From positions 1 through 42,015 of the forward strand of contig NZ_CAKRCF010000029.1 of NCBI RefSeq assembly GCF_934307085.1: DNA of 42,015 nucleotides, written 5' to 3'. This stretch comes from an uncultured Anaerobutyricum sp. GTDB lineage: Bacteria; Bacillota; Clostridia; Lachnospirales; Lachnospiraceae. The translations under genes were made by a program, and so were the position numbers. Position 1 is the first letter of the stretch. The number at the start of each line of letters is the position of its first letter. Of the stretch, positions 34,290-41,932 are shown in pieces. The notes under the pieces were generated by a model that was not told the DNA's origin, did not search any database, and worked only from the letters and a program-made list of their open reading frames with translations.

Positions 34290-36371
34290 ATGTCAGCAAA
34301 CTTAGTTATTGTTGAATCGCCGGCCAAGGCTAAAACAATTCAGAAATTTCTGGGAAAATCATATAAGGTTATTGCATCGAATGGACATGTAAGAGATTTG
34401 CCAAAAAGTACACTGGGGATAGATGTTGAGAATGATTTTGAACCGAAGTATATTACGATTCGAGGAAAGGGAGATATTTTGGCGCAACTTCGTAAGGAAG
34501 TAAAAAAAGCAGATAAAGTATATCTTGCAACTGACCCTGACCGTGAAGGAGAGGCTATTTCATGGCATCTGTATTATGCATTAAAACTTGAAAACAAGAA
34601 GTGCAGTAGAATTACCTTTAATGAGATTACAAAGGATGCCGTAAAGAAATCTATTAAAAATTCCCGTGATATTGATATGAATCTTGTGGATGCACAGCAG
34701 GCGAGAAGGGTGTTAGACCGAATTGTAGGATATAAGATTAGTCCGATTCTTTGGTCAAAGATTAAAAGAGGTTTATCCGCAGGTCGTGTACAATCTGTTG
34801 CACTTCGCATTATCTGTGACAGAGAGCAGGAGATTGATGAATATATTTCACAGGAATATTGGAGTCTTATTGCAGATATTTTAGTACCAGGAGCGAAAAA
34901 GCCTCTTGAGGCACATTTTGCCGGAGATAAAAATGGTAAGATTGAACTTCATTCACAAAAAGAAGTAGATGCTCTAGTAGAAAAGCTACAAAAAGAAAAA
35001 TTTGAAGTGTTATCAGTGAAGAATGGAGAAAGGAGGAAAAAACCTCCACTGCCATTCACAACAAGTACTTTGCAGCAGGAAGCATCAAAGCGTTTAAATA
35101 TGTCTACACAAAAGACAATGCGTCTCGCGCAGGAACTTTATGAGGGAGTTGCGTTAAAGGGAAAAGGAAGTGTTGGTCTTATTACTTATCTTCGAACAGA
35201 CTCCACACGTATTTCAGAAGAGGCTGATGCAAGTTGTCGTGAATATATCGCACAGCAGTATGGAGAACAGTTTGTTGGAGATAAAACGGCGGTAAAGACG
35301 TCAAAAACAGGAAAGATTCAGGATGCACATGAAGCAATTCGCCCAACGGACAGCAGTCTTTCACCGGCAATGCTTAAAGAGCAACTTCCAAGAGATTTAT
35401 TCCGTCTGTACCAGTTGATTTGGACAAGATTTTTAGCGAGCCGAATGGCAGAGGCAGTGTATGAGACAACATCCGTCAAAATCGGGGCAGGAGACTATCG
35501 TTTTAATGTTGCCGCTTCTAAAATAAAGTTTGATGGATTCATGACGGTATATAGCTATGATAGTGAAAAGTCAACAATGAATGCCGCGATGAAAAAGATT
35601 ACAAAGGATACAGAGATTACACTCTCTGCCTTGAATCCACAACAGCATTTTACACAGCCACCGGCACACTTTACAGAAGCTTCACTTGTAAAGACATTAG
35701 AAGAATTGGGCATTGGTCGTCCAAGTACTTATGCACCAACAATCACAACTCTGTTGGCGAGAAGATATATTGTAAAGGAAAGTAAAAATCTTTACATTAC
35801 AGAACTCGGCGAAGCAGTCAATGATATGATGAAAGATGGTTTTCCTACAATTGTTGATGTGAACTTTACTGCTAATATGGAATCTCTTTTAGATGGCGTT
35901 GAAGAAGGAAAAGTTAAGTGGAAAACAATTGTGGAAAACTTTTATCCAGATATGATGCAAGCAGTAGAAAAGGCAGAAAAAGAACTTGAAGAAGTTAAGA
36001 TTGCCGATGAAGTTTCTGAAGAAGTTTGTGAGGAATGTGGACGAAACATGGTAGTAAAATACGGTCCACATGGAAAGTTCCTCGCCTGCCCAGGATTCCC
36101 AGACTGCCGAAATACAAAGCCATATTATGAGAAGATTGGCGTGAGCTGTCCAAAGTGTGGAAAAGATATCGTTCTTAAAAAGACAAAGAAGGGTAGAAAA
36201 TACTATGGCTGCATTAACAATCCAGAATGCGATTTTATGAGCTGGCAGAAACCATCTAATATTCGATGCAAAGAATGTGGTGGGTATATGGTAGAAAAAG
36301 GCAAGAAGCTCGTATGTGCGGATAAGGAATGCGGCTATGTAATAGACAAAGAAGAGGTAGTTAAACAGTAA
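34290..36371 (+). CDS. topA: DNA topoisomerase I
   Basis: Type IA enzyme that relaxes negative supercoils through a single-strand break. The TOPRIM domain opens the protein (NLVIVESPAKAKTI) with ATDPDREGEAISWHL further on. The catalytic Tyr is Tyr300 in GLITYLRTDSTRIS. At the C-terminus are three four-Cys zinc fingers: CEECGRNM...CPGFPDC, CPKCGKDI...CINNPEC and CKECGGYM...CADKEC. The product is 693 residues. I choose ATG 34290 (MSANLVIVES), 11 bases after AGGAG. A GTG at 34278 overlaps that ribosome site and is unlikely. It is followed by a 586-base non-coding gap. Confidence 0.96.
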   Translation: MSANLVIVESPAKAKTIQKFLGKSYKVIASNGHVRDLPKSTLGIDVENDFEPKYITIRGKGDILAQLRKEVKKADKVYLATDPDREGEAISWHLYYALKLENKKCSRITFNEITKDAVKKSIKNSRDIDMNLVDAQQARRVLDRIVGYKISPILWSKIKRGLSAGRVQSVALRIICDREQEIDEYISQEYWSLIADILVPGAKKPLEAHFAGDKNGKIELHSQKEVDALVEKLQKEKFEVLSVKNGERRKKPPLPFTTSTLQQEASKRLNMSTQKTMRLAQELYEGVALKGKGSVGLITYLRTDSTRISEEADASCREYIAQQYGEQFVGDKTAVKTSKTGKIQDAHEAIRPTDSSLSPAMLKEQLPRDLFRLYQLIWTRFLASRMAEAVYETTSVKIGAGDYRFNVAASKIKFDGFMTVYSYDSEKSTMNAAMKKITKDTEITLSALNPQQHFTQPPAHFTEASLVKTLEELGIGRPSTYAPTITTLLARRYIVKESKNLYITELGEAVNDMMKDGFPTIVDVNFTANMESLLDGVEEGKVKWKTIVENFYPDMMQAVEKAEKELEEVKIADEVSEEVCEECGRNMVVKYGPHGKFLACPGFPDCRNTKPYYEKIGVSCPKCGKDIVLKKTKKGRKYYGCINNPECDFMSWQKPSNIRCKECGGYMVEKGKKLVCADKECGYVIDKEEVVKQ

Positions 36372-36436
36372 TTTGTGAGATTGGTAACAGATGCCGCTAG
36401 AGAAGAATGAGCAGCCAGATTGCCAGAAGAACTTAG

Positions 36437-36591
36437 AAAGGTACCAAAAAAATTATTCCATTTGTTCCATTGTGCTAAACGTTCCATTTTGTCCAATAAA
36501 GCAGAAACTTCGGAGAAACGAATCCGAAGTTTCTATGGTCAAAATTCCACAGCACAAAGTTGCAAAATGAAATAATTTTTTTGGTACCTTT
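36437..36591 (+). other. 155-base nested inverted repeat after topA
   Basis: The 27-base outer arms 36437-36463 and 36565-36591 are complementary except for one C-A position; they contain GGTACC and a run of A or T. Inside, TTGTGCT (36470-36476) pairs with AGCACAA (36551-36557), ATTTTG (36486-36491) with CAAAAT (36540-36545) and GAAACTTCGGA (36504-36514) with TCCGAAGTTTC (36523-36533). All four nest, giving a single long hairpin. The left half has three near-copies of TTCCATTTG. The outer right arm is followed by T-rich DNA. It could be a large terminator, a structured RNA or a miniature transposable element; no target-site duplication is obvious. Confidence 0.75.
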
Positions 36592-36880
36592 TTCGCTTTT
36601 TTGCGCACTCTGATAGAAATTCCTTTAATGTGGCCATTTAACTTTTATTACCAACAAATTAAAGGAGACACTCGGAATTTCAGACAAACGTCTTTAGCAA
36701 ATATACTTTTATATAGCAGTTTAAGATTCTCTTTTTTAGAAGTCATTAATGCAATCCAAATACAAACTCCTCCTCAGCGGTGTCTGTCTGCTCACCAAAT
36801 TTCTATTTTTGTTTTCTCCTAAATTATTGGAATTGTGCGAAATTATAAATTAATTTAAAAAAGTGCCAAAAATATTAGAT
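36592..36880 (+). other. Non-coding stretch with further inverted repeats
   Basis: No gene is credible on either strand. GAAATTCC (36614-36621) can pair with GGAATTTC (36674-36681), or CCTTTAAT can pair with ATTAAAGG inside the same segment, so two alternative folds compete. On the minus strand a short frame from GTG (complement of 36785-36787 region) reads SRQTPLRRSLYLDC before a stop, and the following frames are broken. This may be a degenerate gene end or part of a dispersed element. Confidence 0.45.
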
Positions 36881-36887
36881 AATACCG

Positions 36888-36916
36888 TTGTTATTGCCGG
36901 GGAGATATGTTAAAAT
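36888..36916 (+). promoter_or_regulatory. Candidate promoter of codY
   Basis: TTGTTA, 17 bases, TAAAAT, ending 53 bases before the codY start. The leader between contains the small palindrome GTTAATTTTAAC. I do not see a clear CodY box (AATTTTCWGAAAATT). Confidence 0.5.
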
Positions 36917-36969
36917 TATGAAAGACGAAGAATTGTCTGTTAATTTTAACAATTGAGATGGAGGTCTTT

Positions 36970-37740
36970 ATGAGTGTTCAATTGCTTGATAAAACAAGAA
37001 AAATAAATAAATTATTGCACAATAACAATTCTCACAAAGTAGTATTTAATGATATCTGCGAGGTATTAAGCAATATTCTTTTATCGAATGTTCTGGTCAT
37101 CAGCCGTAAAGGAAAGGTTCTTGGTATCAAAAACCGCCAGGATATTGAAGTGATTGATGAATTAATTAATAATGAGGTTGGCGGTTACATTGACACACTC
37201 CTTAATGAACGTTTATTAGGTGTACTTTCTACAAAAGAGAATGTAAATCTGGAGACACTTGGTTTTGAGCATACAGAGATTGACCGCTATCAGGCAATCA
37301 TTACTCCGATTGATATTGCCGGAGAAAGACTTGGTACGGTATTTATGTATAGAAAGGAACGCCATTACGAAATTGATGATATTATCCTTGTAGAATATGG
37401 AACAACCGTTGTTGGCCTTGAAATGATGCGTTCCGTTAACGAGGAGAATGCAGAAGAGACAAGAAAGGTTTCCATTGTGAAGTCTGCGATTTCTACACTA
37501 TCATTCTCAGAATTAGAAGCGATTCAGCATATTTTTGATGAACTAGATGGTTCAGAGGGAATTCTTGTAGCTAGCAAGATTGCGGACAGAGTAGGAATTA
37601 CCCGTTCTGTTATTGTGAACGCACTTCGAAAGTTTGAGAGTGCCGGAGTCATTGAATCCCGTTCTTCCGGCATGAAAGGAACCTATATTAAAGTGCTGAA
37701 TGATGTAGTTTTTGATGAATTAAAGAAAATGAAACACTAG
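36970..37740 (+). CDS. codY: GTP-sensing global regulator CodY
   Basis: Represses or activates many nutrient-responsive genes in response to GTP and branched-chain amino acids. The N-terminal GAF domain covers about residues 1-150 (LLDKTRKINKLLHNNNSHKV). The C-terminal winged helix-turn-helix is visible in ASKIADRVGITRSVIVNALR and SSGMKGTYIKVLN. The product is 256 residues, normal for CodY. I choose ATG 36970 because GGAGG lies 5 bases upstream; ATG 36958 would place that site inside the gene. The topA-codY order is common in Clostridia, where rpsB-tsf often follows; here a DUF262 gene sits between. Confidence 0.95.
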   Translation: MSVQLLDKTRKINKLLHNNNSHKVVFNDICEVLSNILLSNVLVISRKGKVLGIKNRQDIEVIDELINNEVGGYIDTLLNERLLGVLSTKENVNLETLGFEHTEIDRYQAIITPIDIAGERLGTVFMYRKERHYEIDDIILVEYGTTVVGLEMMRSVNEENAEETRKVSIVKSAISTLSFSELEAIQHIFDELDGSEGILVASKIADRVGITRSVIVNALRKFESAGVIESRSSGMKGTYIKVLNDVVFDELKKMKH

Positions 37741-37799
37741 AGTGTGTTTAAAAAATCATTCTGTGCGATTTGACTGAAAGTCAATGAGATAGCACACTA
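37741..37799 (+). repeat. Dispersed palindromic repeat, copy D
   Basis: AGTGTGTTTAAAAAATCATTCTG begins one base after the codY stop. TGTGC (37763-37767) pairs with GCACA (37792-37796) and TTGACT with AGTCAA forms the inner hairpin. The layout resembles copy C in short form. Confidence 0.6.
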
Positions 37800-37800
37800 G

Positions 37801-37829
37801 TTGCAGTTCAACAAATGTTCGTATAGGAT
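37801..37829 (+). promoter_or_regulatory. Candidate promoter of the DUF262 gene
   Basis: TTGCAG, 17 bases, TAGGAT, directly after repeat copy D. Moderate match only. Confidence 0.4.
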
Positions 37830-37892
37830 AATAGAAACATAGATGTTGCAATAATGCAGAGAATGATAATTCAAAAGATTGATAGGGTTTCC

Positions 37893-37914
37893 TCCGCCAC
37901 CCTAAGGTAGTGGA
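37893..37914 (+). promoter_or_regulatory. Hairpin in the DUF262 leader
   Basis: TCCGCCACC pairs with GGTAGTGGA (one mismatch, one G-U) around the loop CTAA, 31 bases before the start codon. GC-rich against an AT-rich background. No T-run follows. Confidence 0.5.
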
Positions 37915-37945
37915 TTTTGCCCACGATATACGAAAGGATTTATTT

Positions 37946-39736
37946 ATGAAGTCAGATAACTATAAAATAACACAATATTCCGTCAGTAGTATCCTTGGAT
38001 ATGTCGAGAATTCACAGATTGCCATTCCAGAAATACAAAGACCTTTTGTATGGAAGGGAGAGGAAGTTAGATCATTGATTGACTCCTTATATGAAGGATA
38101 TCCAATCGGATATTTAATTGTATGGCAGAATTCCCAGGTGCGTGTTCGAGGATTTGGAAAAGGCGGAACGAAAAAGATTCTGATTGATGGACAACAAAGA
38201 GTTACAGCATTAATGGCAGCCCTTCTTGGAAAAGAAGTGTTAGATGAACAGTATCAGTCTCACAGAATCCGCATTGCGTTTAATCCTTTAGCACAAACTA
38301 GTGATGAACGTTTTGCAGTCTGTGACGAAAAGCATGAACAGGACACTAAATGGATTCCAGATATCTCCATATTTTTCAGAAGAGATTTTTCTTTCAGACA
38401 ATTTGAAAAAGAATATAAAGAAGTGAACCCGGAAGAAGATTTTACTTTATTAGAGCAGTCGGTAGATACTTTAAAAGAAATCGTAAAACACCAGGTAGGA
38501 GTAATTGAACTTTCCTTCCTTTTAGATATTGATGTCGTTTCAGAAATCTTTATTCGAATTAATTTACAGGGCAAGCCATTGAACCAGGAAGATTTTGTAA
38601 TGTCTAAAATTTCTGTTAATGAAGAGTATGGCGGAGACTACATAAGAAATTGTATTGATTATTTCTGTCATTTATTAAGAGAGCCGTCTTTTTATCAGGT
38701 ATTACAACAAAATGAAACAGACTTTTTTAATTCCGAATATGGTCAGGCTGTTGCATGGTGTCAGAATGAAGAGAAGAGTCTTTATGTTCCATCCTATGCA
38801 GATGTTTTAAAAGTTGTACTCATTTCTTATTTTGGAAAAGCAAGAATTGGGGATTTGGTTCATCTTTTATCTGGAAGAACCGGAGAGAAAAAGGGAATTA
38901 CTAAAAAAGAAGTATCCAAAAAACTTTCAGAAGAATCTTTTGAAAAGCTTGGTGCCGGCGTAAAAGCTTTTGTTTGTGAAAAGAACTTTAAAGGATTTCA
39001 GAAAGCATTAAAGAAAGCGGGATATTGTTGTAGTCGTTTATTATATTCACAGTCTGTTTTAAATTATTGCTACGCAATGTATCTTCTTATGGACCGTCAG
39101 GGAATCAGTGAGGAAGAAAAAGAATCTCTTTTAGCAAGATGGATGACGATGGCGATGCTTACCGGACACTACCAAAGTGGCGGAGACGGAACGGTTCTTA
39201 AGGATTATACCAATGCAGAGGAAGAAGGCTTTGCTTCTTATTTAGCACAAATAGAAGAACTGAAGCTTACAGAAGAATTTTATGATAGTATTCTTCCAGA
39301 TAAATTTGCTTCTACAACAGCGCGTACAGCACCGTTCCTTACTTACGTGGCAACACAGTGTGCACGAGGTGTCCATTCGCTTTACAGCAACATGACAATA
39401 GAAGAACTTTATAAGAATAAGACGGAGTCTTACCAGATTCTTCCGAAAACTTATCTTGCCAAATGTGGATATAAGACAAGAGAAATTTATGGACAAGTTG
39501 CAAACCTTACTTACATTTCAAAAGAGACAAGGGATATTGTAAAGAGAAAAGCACCTGCTGATTATAAAGAAAAATTAGAAGAGGCAATTGGAAGTGAAGC
39601 AATTACGGCTTCCTTGCAGGAAAATGGTCTTTCGGAAGCAATATTCACAGCCGGAGAAAAGGATGTTACTAAAATTTTGGCGAATCGCCGTAAGCAGATG
39701 GCGTTAGAAGTCAAAGAATTTTATAAAACTCTATAA
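37946..39736 (+). CDS. DUF262 domain protein with degenerate C-terminal nuclease motif
   Basis: The N-terminal domain belongs to the ParB/Srx-like DUF262 family, which in GmrSD and SspE forms an NTP-dependent restriction module. IPEIQRPFVW (27-36) and GYPIGYLIVW precede the DGQQR motif at 81-85 (LIDGQQRVTALMAAL). Residues 230-470 are helical. In family members with an HNH/DUF1524 end the C-terminal motif reads HHIFP followed some 20 residues later by ANLT. Here it is YQILP (496-500), then VANLTYISKET (518 on), so both histidines are absent and nuclease activity is unlikely. The frame is intact at 596 residues. The start is ATG 37946 with AAAGGA 7 bases upstream. No methylase, DNA-modification or other defence gene is nearby; it sits between codY and rpsB. 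Function unknown. Confidence 0.82.
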   Translation: MKSDNYKITQYSVSSILGYVENSQIAIPEIQRPFVWKGEEVRSLIDSLYEGYPIGYLIVWQNSQVRVRGFGKGGTKKILIDGQQRVTALMAALLGKEVLDEQYQSHRIRIAFNPLAQTSDERFAVCDEKHEQDTKWIPDISIFFRRDFSFRQFEKEYKEVNPEEDFTLLEQSVDTLKEIVKHQVGVIELSFLLDIDVVSEIFIRINLQGKPLNQEDFVMSKISVNEEYGGDYIRNCIDYFCHLLREPSFYQVLQQNETDFFNSEYGQAVAWCQNEEKSLYVPSYADVLKVVLISYFGKARIGDLVHLLSGRTGEKKGITKKEVSKKLSEESFEKLGAGVKAFVCEKNFKGFQKALKKAGYCCSRLLYSQSVLNYCYAMYLLMDRQGISEEEKESLLARWMTMAMLTGHYQSGGDGTVLKDYTNAEEEGFASYLAQIEELKLTEEFYDSILPDKFASTTARTAPFLTYVATQCARGVHSLYSNMTIEELYKNKTESYQILPKTYLAKCGYKTREIYGQVANLTYISKETRDIVKRKAPADYKEKLEEAIGSEAITASLQENGLSEAIFTAGEKDVTKILANRRKQMALEVKEFYKTL

Positions 39737-39884
39737 TGATATATACTATTACAAGTAATGCTATAAGACTTAGTAATAATTTACAGATGGATTTAGTTAT
39801 CACTATTTATATTGGAAAAGAGTCAATTTGCGAACAATAATTTCTTAATGATTTCTTGAGTGAAAAGATTATTTGAATTTCTTC

Positions 39885-39913
39885 TTGCAATACAATATAA
39901 ATTATGATATAAT
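39885..39913 (+). promoter_or_regulatory. Promoter of rpsB-tsf
   Basis: TTGCAA, 17 bases, TATAAT. The predicted start near 39920 gives a leader of about 115 bases. Upstream, 39737-39880 shows only AT-rich sequence. Confidence 0.8.
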
Positions 39914-39919
39914 TCGTTC

Positions 39920-40034
39920 GGTAAATTAAGTTATAAAAAACACGTTGCCGGATTCTGTCGGTCGAAGTGCCTTATAAAAAAGGTGGCTGAGGAATGAGAA
40001 AGCAGCGGAAGAACAAACAAAAAGGAGATTTGAC
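39920..40034 (+). promoter_or_regulatory. rpsB leader, possible S2 autoregulatory structure
   Basis: GCCTT (39969-39973) can pair with AAGGT (39980-39984), extended by a G-U pair, and CCG/CGG form another short stem just upstream. AAAGGAG lies 8 bases before the rpsB start. Ribosomal protein S2 represses its own operon in other bacteria; that this leader is the target is inference. Confidence 0.35.
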
Positions 40035-40766
40035 ATGAGTGTAATTTCAATGAAACAGTTACTCGAAGCAGGTGTTCATTTTGGACATCAGACAAGAAGA
40101 TGGAACCCTAAAATGGCTCCTTACATCTACACAGAGCGTAATGGTATCTACATTATCGACTTACAGAAATCTGTAGGTAAGGTTGACGAAGCTTACAATG
40201 CAATCAGAGACTGTGTTGCTAACGGAGGAAAGATTCTTTTCGTTGGTACAAAGAAACAGGCTCAGGATTCTATCAAGAACGAAGCTGAGAGATGTGGAAT
40301 GTACTATGTAAACCAGAGATGGTTAGGTGGTATGCTCACAAACTTCAAGACTATTCAGAGCCGTATTGCCCAGTTAAAGAAAATCGAAGCTATGGAAGCA
40401 GACGGAACATTTGATGTACTTCCTAAGAAAGAAGTAATTAACCTCAAGAAACAGCAGGAAAAATTAGAGAAGAACTTAGGTGGTATTAAAGAGATGCAGG
40501 ATATCCCTGACATGATCTTTGTTGTAGACCCTAGAAAAGAAAGAATCTGTATTCAGGAAGCAGAAACTCTTGGTATTCCTTTAGTTGGTATCTGTGATAC
40601 AAACTGTGACCCAGAAGAATTAGATTACGTTATCCCAGGTAACGATGATGCTATTCGTGCAGTTAAATTAATCGTTTCCAAGATGGCTGACGCTGTAATC
40701 GAAGGAAATCAGGGACAGGATGCAGAAGTAGCAGAGGAAGAAGCTGCTGAAGAAGCAGAAGCTTAA
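40035..40766 (+). CDS. rpsB: 30S ribosomal protein S2
   Basis: Small-subunit protein binding at the junction of head and body of the 30S particle. The family pattern is clear from the N-terminus: [20 protein letters not shown], then [20 protein letters not shown] and [31 protein letters not shown] and [10 protein letters not shown] lie near the C-terminal third. The protein ends in an acidic Glu/Ala tail of about 15 residues. Length 243 is typical. The start ATG 40035 has AAAGGAG 8 bases upstream. tsf follows after 105 bases with a hairpin between. Confidence 0.98.
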   Translation: MSVISMKQLLEAGVHFGHQTRRWNPKMAPYIYTERNGIYIIDLQKSVGKVDEAYNAIRDCVANGGKILFVGTKKQAQDSIKNEAERCGMYYVNQRWLGGMLTNFKTIQSRIAQLKKIEAMEADGTFDVLPKKEVINLKKQQEKLEKNLGGIKEMQDIPDMIFVVDPRKERICIQEAETLGIPLVGICDTNCDPEELDYVIPGNDDAIRAVKLIVSKMADAVIEGNQGQDAEVAEEEAAEEAEA

Positions 40767-40783
40767 TTCTGTTTGCAATAATC

Positions 40784-40820
40784 GCCTCAGCCTGCACTTG
40801 GTACAGGCCGGGGCATTTTT
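40784..40820 (+). terminator. Terminator-like hairpin between rpsB and tsf
   Basis: GCCTCAGCCTG (40784-40794) pairs with CAGGCCGGGGC (40804-40814) with one G-U and one mismatch, followed by ATTTTTG. It probably lowers tsf transcription relative to rpsB, since no separate tsf promoter is clear. Confidence 0.75.
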
Positions 40821-40871
40821 GTGTAAAATCTATATGAAACACATAAAAGAGATGAATTTGGAGGAATCGAA

Positions 40872-41807
40872 ATGGCTATTACAGCAAAACAGGTAAAAGA
40901 GTTACGTGAGATGACAGGTGCCGGAATGATGGATTGTAAGAAAGCTCTTACAGCTACAGAAGGCGATTTTGATAAAGCAATTGAATTCTTAAGAGAAAAA
41001 GGTCTTGCAACTGCTGAAAAGAAAGCTGGACGTGTTGCTGCAGAAGGTCTTGTAAAAGTTATCGTATCTGATGACAAGAAAAAAGCTGTTGCAGTAGAAG
41101 TTAACGCTGAGACAGACTTCGTTGCAAAGAACGAAAAATTCCAGGCTTACGTTGCACAGGTTGCAGAGCAGGCTATGGAAACAGAAGCAGCAGATATCGA
41201 TGCTTTCTTAGCTGAAACATGGAAATTCGATGAGACTAAGACTGTAAACGAAGCATTAGCAGGACAGATTGCTATCATCGGTGAAAACATGAACATCCGT
41301 AGATTCCAGCAGGTAAAAGAAGATGCAGGTTTCGTAGCTTCTTATACACATATGGGTGGAAAGATTGGTGTTTTAGTAGACGTTGTAACAGATGTTGTAA
41401 ACGCGGACATCGAAGAGATGGCTAAAAACGTATGTATGCAGGTTGCAGCTTTAAATCCTAAGTATACAGACCGTTCTGAAGTTGATCAGGATTATCTTGC
41501 AAAAGAAGAAGAAATCCTTACAGCAGCAGCTAAGAATGAAAAACCAGACGCTAACGATAAGATTATCACAGGTATGGTTAAAGGACGTCTTAACAAAGAA
41601 TTAAAAGAAATCTGCTTAATGGATCAGGTATACGTAAAAGCTGAAGACGGAAAACAGTCCGTAGCTAAATATGTTGAGCAGGTTGCTAAAGCGAACAACG
41701 CTAAAATTGCTATCAAAGGTTTCGTTCGTATGGAAACTGGAGAAGGAATTGAAAAGAAAGAAGAGGATTTCGCAGCTGAAGTTGCAGCTCAGATGGCTGG
41801 TAAATAA
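40872..41807 (+). CDS. tsf: Elongation factor Ts
   Basis: Exchanges GDP for GTP on EF-Tu. The N-terminal UBA-like domain has VKELREMTGAGMMDCKKAL, then AIEFLREKGLA. EVNAETDFVAKNEKF is the core signature of the central domain. Length 311 is slightly longer than the E. coli protein (283) and within the range of Clostridia. AATTTGGAGGA lies 8 bases before ATG 40872. It is the last gene of the rpsB unit and is followed by a strong terminator at 41869. Confidence 0.97.
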   Translation: MAITAKQVKELREMTGAGMMDCKKALTATEGDFDKAIEFLREKGLATAEKKAGRVAAEGLVKVIVSDDKKKAVAVEVNAETDFVAKNEKFQAYVAQVAEQAMETEAADIDAFLAETWKFDETKTVNEALAGQIAIIGENMNIRRFQQVKEDAGFVASYTHMGGKIGVLVDVVTDVVNADIEEMAKNVCMQVAALNPKYTDRSEVDQDYLAKEEEILTAAAKNEKPDANDKIITGMVKGRLNKELKEICLMDQVYVKAEDGKQSVAKYVEQVAKANNAKIAIKGFVRMETGEGIEKKEEDFAAEVAAQMAGK

Positions 41808-41868
41808 TTTTTTGAATTATTATGTGCTTAAGCGAATTTTCGATTATAAATTGAATCAGAATTTATAG

Positions 41869-41932
41869 AGGCTCTGAAAGCTTCATAAACACTTTATTTT
41901 CTAGTGATTATGAGCTTTTCGGAGCCTTTTTT
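41869..41932 (+). terminator. Intrinsic terminator of tsf
   Basis: AGGCTCTGAAAGCTTCATAA (41869-41888) pairs with TTATGAGCTTTTCGGAGCCT (41908-41927) with a bulge, followed by six T. The rest of the window (41933-42015) shows no recognisable feature. Confidence 0.88.

Noticed and set aside
36437..36591. A complete insertion sequence
   Set aside because: Terminal inverted arms exist but there is no transposase and no target-site duplication.
36601..36822. A 73-codon + strand frame in the gap before codY
   Set aside because: It starts with a non-ATG codon without a ribosome site, overlaps inverted repeats and has no recognisable composition or motif.
37946..39736. A complete GmrSD-type restriction system
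   Set aside because: The nuclease histidines are missing and no second subunit or modification gene is nearby.
39920..40034. T-box-like element before rpsB because of AAAAGGTGGC
   Set aside because: The T-box core (AGGGTGGNACCGCG) is not present and rpsB is not a usual T-box target.
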